Source: JBDTNL01 sp039933785 (GTDB taxonomy: Bacteria > Acidobacteriota > Thermoanaerobaculia > Multivoradales > JAGPDF01). Taken from it: a stretch of 64,000 nt of DNA. Location of the stretch: positions 28,889 through 92,888 of the forward strand of contig JBDTNL010000005.1 of the NCBI GenBank assembly GCA_039933785.1, in the 5' to 3' direction. Shown here piece after piece: positions 24,391 through 32,500 of this stretch. The notes beneath the pieces were generated by a model. The model was given only the letters and a program-made list of their open reading frames with translations, ran no database searches and had not been told where the DNA came from. Position 1 is the stretch's first letter. Each line of letters starts with the position of its first letter. Made by a program: the position numbers and the translations under genes.

Positions 24391-25758
24391 ATGCGTACGG
24401 TTCGAATCGCCAACGGGCAGGGATTTTGGGGAGACAACGTCGACGCGCCGCTCGAGCTGCTGCGCGGCGGTCCGATCGACTACCTCGGCATGGACTATCT
24501 GGCCGAGGTGACGCTGTCCATCATGATGCGTCAGAAGCTCAAGAATCCGGCGCTCGGCTATGCCACCGATTTCGTCGACTTCATGCGCCGGGCGCTGCCC
24601 GACGTCCATTCGAAGGGCGTGCGGGTCATCACCAATGCCGGCGGGTTGAATCCGGCGGCGTGCCGCGCCAGGCTTTTCGAGATCGCGCGCGAGCTCGGCA
24701 TCTCGGGGCTCAGGATCGGGATCGTCGAAGGCGACGATGTCCTGCCACGGCTCGGCGGGTTGATTGCCGCCGGACACGCGATGAAGAACATGGACAACGG
24801 TGAGCCGCTCGCCCCGCTGGCATCGCAGGTGAGCAGCGCCAACGCCTATCTCGGCGCGCGACCGGTGGTCGCGGCGTTGAAGGAGGGCGCGCAGATCGTG
24901 CTCTGCGGCCGCGTCACCGACACCGCGCTGGCGCTCGCGCCGCTCATTCATGAGTATGGCTGGGCGGCGGACGACTGGGATCGTCTGGCCGCCGGCACCA
25001 TCGCGGGCCACATCATCGAGTGCGGCGCGCAGTGCACGGGCGGCAACTTCAGCCGCTTCTGGGAAGTGCCGGAGCTCTGGAACGTCGGCTACCCGATCGT
25101 CGAAGTTCGCGAGGACGGCACGTTCACGGTGACCAAGCATCCAGGCACCGGCGGCATGGTGACGGTCGATACGGTGGCCGAGCAGCTGGTGTACGAGATG
25201 GGCGATCCGCGTGAGTACATCACCCCCGACGTGGTCGCGGATTTTTCCTCGGTCCGGTTGACGCAGGAAGGGCCGGATCGAGTTGGGGTTTCAGGGATTC
25301 GCGGCAGCGCCAACACGCCGTTCCTCAAGGTCTCGGCGTCGTATCTCGCGGGCTTCAAGTCTTCGGGACAGCTGACCGTCTGCGGGCCCCGCGCGCTCGA
25401 GAAGGCGAAGCTCGCCGCCGAGATCGTCTGGAAGCGCCTGGAGCGCGCCGGCGTGACCTTCGCGCCGAGTGAGTGCTCGACGGAGCTGGTGGGTGTCAAC
25501 GCCTGCCTGCCGGGAATCCTCACTCCGCCCACCGAACCGTCGGAAGTGATCGTTCGCCTGGGGGCTCGCGACGTCGACAAGGCGAAGCTCGAGCGCTTCG
25601 GCAAGGAGATCGCGCCGCTGGTTACCGCTGGACCCCCCGGAGTCACCGGCTTCGCGGGCGGACGCCCGAAGCCACAAGAGGTCGTGGCGTATTGGCCAGC
25701 TTTGCTCGATCGCAGAGAGGTCGAGGCGCACGTGCGAGTGAGCGTCGAAGAGGTATGA
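24391..25758 (+). CDS. AtuA-like protein (DUF1446, acyclic terpene utilization family), main domain
   Basis: Protein of 455 residues of the AtuA/DUF1446 family. It shows the start IANGQGFWGDNVDAP, the block DYLGMDYLAEVTLSIM, VITNAGGLNPAACRARLFEI, the HIIECGAQCTGGNFSRFWE cysteine region and KHPGTGGMVTVDTVAEQLVYE. The family occurs in branched-chain, terpenoid and acyl-CoA breakdown operons, but its chemistry is not settled. The usual C-terminal ferredoxin-fold domain is missing here and appears as a separate small gene at 26195. TAGGCT (24376-24381) ends 9 nt before the ATG. The stop overlaps the next gene by 4 nt. Confidence 0.88.
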   Translation: MRTVRIANGQGFWGDNVDAPLELLRGGPIDYLGMDYLAEVTLSIMMRQKLKNPALGYATDFVDFMRRALPDVHSKGVRVITNAGGLNPAACRARLFEIARELGISGLRIGIVEGDDVLPRLGGLIAAGHAMKNMDNGEPLAPLASQVSSANAYLGARPVVAALKEGAQIVLCGRVTDTALALAPLIHEYGWAADDWDRLAAGTIAGHIIECGAQCTGGNFSRFWEVPELWNVGYPIVEVREDGTFTVTKHPGTGGMVTVDTVAEQLVYEMGDPREYITPDVVADFSSVRLTQEGPDRVGVSGIRGSANTPFLKVSASYLAGFKSSGQLTVCGPRALEKAKLAAEIVWKRLERAGVTFAPSECSTELVGVNACLPGILTPPTEPSEVIVRLGARDVDKAKLERFGKEIAPLVTAGPPGVTGFAGGRPKPQEVVAYWPALLDRREVEAHVRVSVEEV

Positions 25759-26198
25759 GGCGCCGCTTTCTCTGGTACGCCTCCGCACTCGCCGGTGCGC
25801 TGCCTGCCCTCTTGATCGGGTTCGGCGCCAGCGCGCTCGCCAACAAGGTGCTGTTCGCCCTCTGGGGGCTGTTCGCGGCGTCGCTCTACACGTTGTTTCT
25901 GCGCTGGGGTGTAGCGGCGAATTGGAATCCATGGTTCACCGCCGGGCGCGCCCTGCTGGTTCTCGGTTTTTCCTGCACTCTGCTCGGTCGTCTCGTCACC
26001 CGGTACGGCGAGGATCTCGACCTCGGCGCCCGCGCCCTTCTCAAGTCGTGGTACCGACCGGCGCTGACCCAACCGCAATCGGTTTACACCGCGGCGATCG
26101 TGATTGCAGTGGCGGGGACACTCTGCGTGCTCATTGGGCGCGGTAGCACGAGCGCGTTGCTGCGCCGGCCCACGCCCCCGGGAGGGAGCCCTGGATGA
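25755..26198 (+). CDS. Small integral membrane protein, unknown
   Basis: Protein of 147 residues with about four hydrophobic segments: FLWYASALAGALPALLIGFG, a stretch ending LWGLFAASLYTLFL, TAGRALLVLGFSCTLLG, and TAAIVIAVAGTLCVLIG. A short charged loop (TRYGEDLDLGARALLKSWY) lies between the third and fourth. I do not recognise a family. It is inserted by 4-nt overlaps between the AtuA main-domain gene and the AtuA small-domain gene, so it is co-translated with them and may anchor or partner them. Confidence 0.7.
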   Translation: MRRRFLWYASALAGALPALLIGFGASALANKVLFALWGLFAASLYTLFLRWGVAANWNPWFTAGRALLVLGFSCTLLGRLVTRYGEDLDLGARALLKSWYRPALTQPQSVYTAAIVIAVAGTLCVLIGRGSTSALLRRPTPPGGSPG

Positions 26199-26530
26199 AG
26201 ATTCGACTGGCAGCGATCGCGCACGCTCGTTCGGGCGACAAGGGCGACGGCAGCAACGTCGGCCTGATTGCAGATTCAGCTGCGGCCTACGAGATCATTC
26301 GCCGCGAAGTCACCGCCGCCCGCGTGAAAGCGCACTTTCGAGAGGTTTGCCACGGCGAGGTCGAGCGCTTCGAGGTGCCCAATCTGAACGCGCTCAATTT
26401 CCTCCTTCACGACAGCCTCGGCGGCGGCGGCACCGAGAGCCTGAAGACCGATGCCCAGGGCAAGACGCACGGCCAAGGCATCCTGCAGATGGAAATCGAA
26501 GTTCCCGCCGACCTTCCCATTCGGAGGTAG
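26195..26530 (+). CDS. AtuA-like C-terminal ferredoxin-fold domain protein
   Basis: Protein of 111 residues matching the small C-terminal domain that follows DUF1446 in full-length AtuA proteins. Blocks are AIAHARSGDKGDGSNVGLIA, FEVPNLNALNFLLHDSLGGG and LKTDAQGKTHGQGILQME. Splitting of AtuA into two polypeptides is known among family members (recalled, not checked). Here a membrane protein gene lies between the halves. It overlaps that gene by 4 nt. The two halves are presumably one complex. Confidence 0.82.
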   Translation: MKIRLAAIAHARSGDKGDGSNVGLIADSAAAYEIIRREVTAARVKAHFREVCHGEVERFEVPNLNALNFLLHDSLGGGGTESLKTDAQGKTHGQGILQMEIEVPADLPIRR

Positions 26531-26536
26531 CTCGCC

Positions 26537-27016
26537 ATGCTCAACGTCTCTCGATTGGGTCTCATCCTCGCGGCGCTGCTGTTGCTCCTCGCCGAGGCCC
26601 CTGCGAAGGTCTCGCCAAAGGGTCCGAACGCGGAGTCACTGCGCGCGGCTGAACTGGCCTTCGCGGCCAGTGTGCGCGAGAAGAACCCGGCGCATTTCGC
26701 GGCTGCGGTGGCGGATGACGCCATCTTCATTTCCGGCAACGACGTGCTGCGCGGCAAGGCGGCGATCGTCAAGGGCTGGGCCTCGCTGTTCACGGCCGAC
26801 GCTCCGCCCATGGACTGGCACCCCGAGTTCGCCGAGGTGCAAGACGGCGGTGGGCTGGGCCTGACGCGCGGGCCGTGGAAGATTGACGGCAAGGACAAGG
26901 ACGGCAAGCCGTCGCCGCGCTCGGGGGTGTTCAATTCGATCTGGCGGCATGAAACGAACGGCGAGTGGAAGGTGATCTTCGACGCCGGCTGCCCGCCCTG
27001 CCCCTGCGCCAAGTGA
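26537..27016 (+). CDS. Exported NTF2-like / DUF4440 (SnoaL-type) protein
   Basis: Protein of 159 residues. An N-terminal hydrophobic signal (LGLILAALLLLLAEAPAK) is followed by an NTF2-fold cone domain with ELAFAASVREKNPAHFAAAV, DDAIFISGNDVLRGKAAIVK and GWASLF, as in SnoaL/ketosteroid isomerase-like DUF4440 proteins. The C-terminus reads DAGCPPCPCAK, an unusual Cys-rich end that could bind metal or form a disulfide outside the cytoplasm. Function is unknown. It follows the AtuA small domain by 6 nt and overlaps the enoyl-CoA hydratase gene by 4 nt. Confidence 0.78.
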   Translation: MLNVSRLGLILAALLLLLAEAPAKVSPKGPNAESLRAAELAFAASVREKNPAHFAAAVADDAIFISGNDVLRGKAAIVKGWASLFTADAPPMDWHPEFAEVQDGGGLGLTRGPWKIDGKDKDGKPSPRSGVFNSIWRHETNGEWKVIFDAGCPPCPCAK

Positions 27017-27810
27017 TCGCCTACGAACGACTGATTCTGGCGCGCCAGGATGACCTGCTGCGCGTCACCCTGCAGGACCCCGAACGCGCGAATGCGCTGT
27101 CGCCGCGCCTGCTCGGTGAGCTCACCGACTGCTACCGCCGCGACTGGCGAGCCGAGGGCGTGCGCGCCATTCTGCTCGACGGCGCGGGCAAGAACTTCTC
27201 CGCCGGCGCCGATCTCGAGCACCTGAAGGCTTTGCGCCATGCAGGACCGGACGAGAACCTGGCCGACTCGATGCGCCTGCGCGACCTTTTCCAAGCCATC
27301 CTCCGGCAGGAGGCGCTGACTTTGGCGCTGGTGCACGGGGCCTGCGTCGCCGGCGGCTGCGGCATCGCGACGGCGCACGATTTCGTAATCGCCGCCGAGG
27401 ATGCACGCTTCCTCTACAGCGAGGCGCGGATCGGATTCGTCGCGGCGCTGGTGGCGACGTTCCTGCCGTTGCGTTTGCGCGGCAGCGACATTCGCGAGCT
27501 GCTGCTCAACCCGGATTTCATCGCCGGACCGCGGGCGCTCGAGATCGGTCTGGTGAACCGGCTCGTTGCGGCCAATGAGCTTCGAGTCGCCGGCGAACGC
27601 CTCGCCGGCGAGATTCTGAACCGCTCGAGCTCCGAGTCGATCGCGCGCACCAAACGGCTCATGCTTGAAATCGTGGGCATGCCGCTCGATGTGGCCATGG
27701 AGCACGCGGCGCGCGCCAACGCAGAGGCGCGGTCGACCGACGACTGCCGGCGCGGTATCGATACCTTCCTGGCGACCAAAAAGACCCCGCAGTGGCGCTC
27801 CGGCGAATGA
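27013..27810 (+). CDS. Enoyl-CoA hydratase/isomerase family protein
   Basis: Crotonase-fold protein of 265 residues. GAGKNFSAGADLEHLK is the CoA-binding and first oxyanion-hole block, and HGACVAGGCGIATAHDFVIA holds the second oxyanion Gly and the position of catalytic Glu 1, where A/T residues replace the usual Glu. RFLYSEARIGFVAALVATFL follows, with A-A-L in place of the P-D-A/G seen in hydratases, so hydratase activity is doubtful. Methylglutaconyl-CoA hydratase or isomerase roles fit the operon context, but that is inference. GTG 27013 overlaps the previous stop by 4 nt. Confidence 0.82.
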   Translation: MIAYERLILARQDDLLRVTLQDPERANALSPRLLGELTDCYRRDWRAEGVRAILLDGAGKNFSAGADLEHLKALRHAGPDENLADSMRLRDLFQAILRQEALTLALVHGACVAGGCGIATAHDFVIAAEDARFLYSEARIGFVAALVATFLPLRLRGSDIRELLLNPDFIAGPRALEIGLVNRLVAANELRVAGERLAGEILNRSSSESIARTKRLMLEIVGMPLDVAMEHAARANAEARSTDDCRRGIDTFLATKKTPQWRSGE

Positions 27811-28238
27811 AGCTGCGGCCGCTCCATGCGGTCGCCGTTGCGCTCGTCACTTGGAGCCTCGTCGGACTGGTTGGCCAAACTCGAGAACTCCGGGCCAGAT
27901 CCCTCGCCCCCGGTTCGCGCGCGACGCCGGGACAGTGGCGCCTCGCCAGCCGCGGTCGGGAGCGCCTCGAGCGTTGCTTGCGCGCGGCGCTCCCCCTGCT
28001 CCCCGAGAACAGTCTCACGGCGCTCGAGACGCCTCCCGCGGACAACGGATACCTCTACTCCTGGGTGCAGTACGTGCTCCCCGAGCGGCGATTTACCCTG
28101 GGCTCGGACGACCCGCTGTGGCAGGGCGTCTCACATGTTTTCAGCTACGGAGCGCCGCTCCAGGATCGGCGGCTACGCCTGGGGCAGAACCTCGGCTGCG
28201 GTTGGCTCTATGAGGTGCGCCCGAGGTTTCGTCGTTGA
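27807..28238 (+). CDS. Membrane-anchored hypothetical protein coupled to GT-C gene
   Basis: Protein of 143 residues. One N-terminal membrane helix or signal (LHAVAVALVTWSLVGLVG) is followed by a soluble part with LPENSLTALETPPADNGYLY and SWVQYVLPERRFTLG. I do not recognise the family. It overlaps the enoyl-CoA hydratase stop (ATGA) and the following polytopic membrane gene (TTGA), so it is co-translated with the latter. Similar small soluble-plus-anchor proteins accompany GT-C-type glycosyltransferases, which is the only hint at function. Confidence 0.65.
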   Translation: MKLRPLHAVAVALVTWSLVGLVGQTRELRARSLAPGSRATPGQWRLASRGRERLERCLRAALPLLPENSLTALETPPADNGYLYSWVQYVLPERRFTLGSDDPLWQGVSHVFSYGAPLQDRRLRLGQNLGCGWLYEVRPRFRR

Positions 28239-29566
28239 ACGGCCTCGGCTTCGTGGCGGTCGTGCTCTCGGCCGTGGCGCTCGGGACCGCGCTCACGCGG
28301 CGGTTCGCGCCTGGCGCTCCTGACTCCCTGTCTGCTGGCTTCGCCGCCGGCTTGATCGCGTTGCACCTGGTTCTGCAAGCGATGTCGATTCTCGGCCTGG
28401 GATGGCACTGGCTGGTGGCTCCGGCGCTCGGCGCTATCGGCTGGCTGTGGACGCTGCGCTCGGCTCCGGCGCCCGCCCGTGAGCGCTGGGCGTTGGGATG
28501 GGGAGACGGCGCCGCATTCGCCGCGTGCCTGTTGATCTGCGGCCTCGCGGTCGCGATGGCGATCGACAATCCGGACTTCGTTTTCCACTGGGGCCTGAAG
28601 GCGCGCAAATTCGCGCTCGCCGGCGGGCTCGACTTCCGGTTCCTTCAGGCGCCCTCGAATTGGCGTGTGCATCCGGACTATCCGAACCTGCTGCCCGAGC
28701 TGTTCGCCATCACCTCCCTGGGAGAGCGAAGCTTCCACGAGCCGGTGCTCCTCGCGTGGAGCGGCCTGTTCTTTGCCGCCGCCCTGCTCGCGGCGCGAGA
28801 GGCCCTGGCGCGGCTCGCCGCGGACTCGCTGCGGCGGCAGGCGGCGCTGGCGTTCATCGCATTCAGCGTGGCGGGGTTCGTCATCGCGACGGAGCTGACC
28901 GGCAATGCCGACGCGCTGATCTCGTGGGCGTTGCTGCTGGCCTTGCCCGCACTGGTCGAGCCGGCGGCGCCCGGAGCAGCTTTCCGGCTCGCGATCGCGG
29001 CCGCGCTCGCCGCCTCGTCCAAAATCGAGGGTGTGCCGCTTGCCGGCTTCATGCTCGCCGGATTCCTGTGGGCCCTGGTCTCGTCGCGGGTTCTTCCTCG
29101 TCGAGCGTTGGCGCTTCGCCTCGCCATGGTGGCGCTGCCGACCGCGCTGGTGGTCGCGCCGTGGCTGGCGATCAATCTCCGCCATTCGCTTTTCTTGACT
29201 ACCAACTCGGGACCGTTCAGCCTGGAGAGGCTCGACCGCGCCATGCCCTTCCTGGCGAGAGCCCTCGGGGCCCACTCCTGGAACGGTGCGACCGCGGTCG
29301 TGCTCCTTATCCCTCTGCTGCTCTGGAGTCGGAGCCTGCGCCCCGCGACCACGGTCTGCGTCGCGCAACTGGCCTTCTATCTCTGGGTGTATTCGACCTC
29401 GCCGGTCGATACGGCGAGCTACGTTCAATGGAGCTTTCCGCGGCTGCTGCTGCATGTGCTGCCTGCCTTGTGGGTGCTGGCGGCCGGGTGGCACGGCCGG
29501 AGCCCGAAGCCCCTGAGTAGTAGTATTACTGGGGATTTCGCGGATGAATTGCCTCGCTTGCCCTGA
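28235..29566 (+). CDS. Polytopic membrane protein, GT-C-like glycosyltransferase candidate
   Basis: Protein of 443 residues with about ten to eleven membrane helices. After the third helix a loop carries DNPDFVFHWGLKARKFALA and HPDYPNLLPELFAI, where an acidic-His pattern follows a helix as in the first extracytoplasmic loop of GT-C enzymes. Later helices include VAGFVIATELTGNADALI and WLAINLRHSLFLTTNSG. The acceptor is unknown. TTG 28235 overlaps the previous stop. The last 20 residues, from PKPLSSSITGDF on, look low in conservation. A 7-bp hairpin lies 3 nt after the stop. Confidence 0.65.
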   Translation: MNGLGFVAVVLSAVALGTALTRRFAPGAPDSLSAGFAAGLIALHLVLQAMSILGLGWHWLVAPALGAIGWLWTLRSAPAPARERWALGWGDGAAFAACLLICGLAVAMAIDNPDFVFHWGLKARKFALAGGLDFRFLQAPSNWRVHPDYPNLLPELFAITSLGERSFHEPVLLAWSGLFFAAALLAAREALARLAADSLRRQAALAFIAFSVAGFVIATELTGNADALISWALLLALPALVEPAAPGAAFRLAIAAALAASSKIEGVPLAGFMLAGFLWALVSSRVLPRRALALRLAMVALPTALVVAPWLAINLRHSLFLTTNSGPFSLERLDRAMPFLARALGAHSWNGATAVVLLIPLLLWSRSLRPATTVCVAQLAFYLWVYSTSPVDTASYVQWSFPRLLLHVLPALWVLAAGWHGRSPKPLSSSITGDFADELPRLP

Positions 29567-29568
29567 GC

Positions 29569-29587
29569 GCCTCCCCCAGCGGGAGGC
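29569..29587 (+). promoter_or_regulatory. Hairpin overlapping the ribosome binding site of the kinase gene
   Basis: Perfect 7-bp stem GCCTCCC (29569-29575) / GGGAGGC (29581-29587) with a CCAGC loop. The 3' arm contains GGGAGG, the only Shine-Dalgarno-like sequence before the TTG start at 29591. The hairpin would hide it in a folded mRNA. It could also serve as a weak terminator for the upstream operon, although no T-tract follows. Confidence 0.55.
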
Positions 29588-29590
29588 CGT

Positions 29591-32500
29591 TTGAAGCTGC
29601 GCTGTGTGCGGTGCGGCGCCGACTTCAAGGTGCCTGACGCCACGGAGGGGGTCGTCGCCTGCCCGATCTGCGGCGCGCGGTATCGCCGTGGGCCGTCGAG
29701 CGGAGCGACCAGCCAAACGGTGATTCCCAAGGTGCAGGTGACGGAGCCGACCCCGCCGACCCCGCCGATGAGGGCGATCCCCCCGATAACGCCGGTCTCG
29801 GTAGTAACGGATCCTCCGAGCGCATCATCGTCACCGCTCGACACCGAGGCTCCGACGCCGCGCCCGGCGACTGCGCGGACTCCTTCCGCGGCGGTTTCGC
29901 CGCCGCGCCAGGTCTCGGCGCCAGCCTCCGCGGGTCAGGACACTCCGACCCGGGAGCTCGCGGCTCAGGGAGACGCCCATCTGCCGATCTTCTTCGCCGG
30001 CGATCTAGTGGCGGGGCGCTACAAGATCAAGAGCTTCCTGGCTCGGGGTGGCATGGGCGAGGTGTACGAGGCCGAGGATCTGGAGCTCAACAGCGAGGTC
30101 GCGCTGAAGACCGTCGATCCCCGCGTCGCCGAGGACGAGCGCGCGATCGAGCGCTTCAAACGTGAAATTCAGCTGGCACGGCGGGTGACCCATCCCAACG
30201 CGTGCCGCATCTTCGACGTCGGGTTCCACCCCTTGCCGCACGGCTCGGCCATCGTCTTCCTGACCATGGAGCTGCTGCGCGGTGAGACCCTGGCAGCGCG
30301 CCTGCGCCGCGAGGGCCCAATGCCGCCGGCGACGGCGCTCCCGGTGTTACGTCAGGTGGCCGCCGGTCTCGGCGCGGCGCACAAGGCGGGCATCATTCAC
30401 CGCGACTTCAAGAGCGAGAACGTCTTCCTCGTCCCGGACCCCGGCGAGGAAGCCGGACTGCGGGCGGTGGTCGCGGACTTCGGCATCGCCCGCGGCGCGG
30501 TCGAGGACGCGGCCAACGCCAAGCTGACCATGGCCGGCGGCGTCATCGGCACGCCGGCCTACATGTCGCCCGAGCAGCTCTCGGGCGACACCATGACGTC
30601 GGCGTCCGACATCTACGCGCTCGGGCTGGTGATGTACGAGGTGGTGACCGGACGGCTGCCCTTCCAGGGCGACACCGCGATCGCGACGGCGGTCAAGCGG
30701 CTGACCGAGCCGCCCCCTTCACCACGCACCTACGTGCCCGATCTCGATCGGCGCTGGGAAGCCGTGATCCTGCACTGCCTTGAGCGCCGCCCCGAGGACC
30801 GCTATTCGACCGCACTCGAGGCGATCGCGGCCCTCGAGCCGGACAGCGTCGTGCGGAGCGCGAGTTTCAGGGTGCAGCCGTCGGCGCCAGCCGCCGGCGG
30901 CTTGCGCGGGCTCCTGCGCCAGCGCTGGACCCTCGCCGTTCTCGCGCTGTTGTTGCTCGCCGCCGCGGGCAGCGCCGTTTTGCGGGTGCGCGCGAATCGT
31001 CAGGCTCAGATGGGCTCGGTCGGCGCTCCGCGCCGGGCGGTTGCCGTGCTCGGATTCAAGAACAGCTCCGCGCGCCCCGAATCGGCGTGGATCTCGACTG
31101 CGCTCGCCGAGATGCTCAACACCGAGCTCGGCCAGGGTGACGGTCTGCGGCTGGTGCCCGGCGAGAGCGTGGCGCGAGTGAAGATCGACCTCGCCCTCGG
31201 CGACGTCGATAGCCTCTCGCCGGCCACACTCGGCAAGCTGCGCACATTGCTCGGCGCGGACTACGTGCTCGCCGGTTCGTATACCGCGCTTCCCGGCGGT
31301 GCCTTGCGGCTCGATTTGCGCCTGCAAGATGCGCTGGCCGGCGAAACACTGAAGCCGGTGACCGCTTCGGGTACCGAGGCCGGGCTCTTCGACCTGGCGC
31401 AAAAGAGTGGCGAGCAGCTCCGCGAGCGCCTAGGCGTCGAGTCCGGCAGCCAGGGCAGCGGCTGGTGGTCGGCGGAACGCTGGAATCCCGAGGCGACGCG
31501 GCTCTATTCCGAAGGCCTCACCAAGCTGCGCGGATTCGAGCCCCAGGCGGCCCGCCAGCTGCTCGAGCAGGCGGTGGCGGCGGATCCGCAGAGTCCGCTG
31601 GCGCATTCGGCGCTCGCCGCGGCGTGGTCGGCGCTGGGGTTCGGCGAGAAGGCGGCGCAGGAAGGGAAGAAGGCGCTCGATCTTTCGGCGGACCTGCCGC
31701 GCGAGCAAAAGCTCGAGGTCGAGGGCCGCTACGCCGAGGTCACCCATGATTCGCCGCGCGCCGCCGAGGTGTACGGTGCGCTGTTCGGCTTCTACCCCGA
31801 CAATCTCGACTACGGGCTGCGCCTGGCGTCGAACCTGACGGCCGCCGGTCACGCCGACCGGGCGCTCTCGACGGTCGAAGCCTTGCGCCAGCTGCCGGCG
31901 CCGCTGCGTGACGATCCGCGGATCGATCTTGAAGCCGCGAGCGCCGCGGGTGCGCGCTCCGACTTCAAATTGCAGCAGCAGACGGCTGCCCGTGCCGCGG
32001 GCACGGCCGCGACTCAGGGCGCCAGACTGCTGGTGGCCCAAGCTCGGGTGATCGAGGGTTGGGCCTGGCGCAATCTGGGAGATCCTGGTCGTTCGATCGC
32101 GGCTTGCCAGGAAGCCGAGAAGCTCTATCGCGAGGTCGGCAACCGCGCCGGACAGGCGGCGGCGCTGACCGCGTGGGCGGGCGCGCTCTACGACCAGGGC
32201 GAGCTGCCGGGGGCGAAGGCCGGCTACGAGCAGGCGCTCGCCACCTATCGCGAAATCGGTGACCAGAACGGTGTCGCGCGGGCGCTCAACAACATCGCGG
32301 TGGTGCTCAAGAACCAGGGCGACCTGACGAGCGCCAAGGCGATGTACGAGCAGACCCTGGCCATCTGCCGCGAGACCGGCGACAAGATGGGCATCGCCTC
32401 GACGCTCAACAACGAGGCCGCGGTCCTCTCGCAGGAAGGCAACCTGCAGGCCGCGCGCGATCTCTTCGAACAGGCACTGACCCTACGCCGCGAGCTCGGC

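Noticed and set aside
29515..29541. CCCC...AGTA...TACT...GGGG imperfect repeat near the end of the GT-C-like gene
   Set aside because: It lies within the coding region and has bulges; the perfect hairpin at 29569-29587 is the better candidate.
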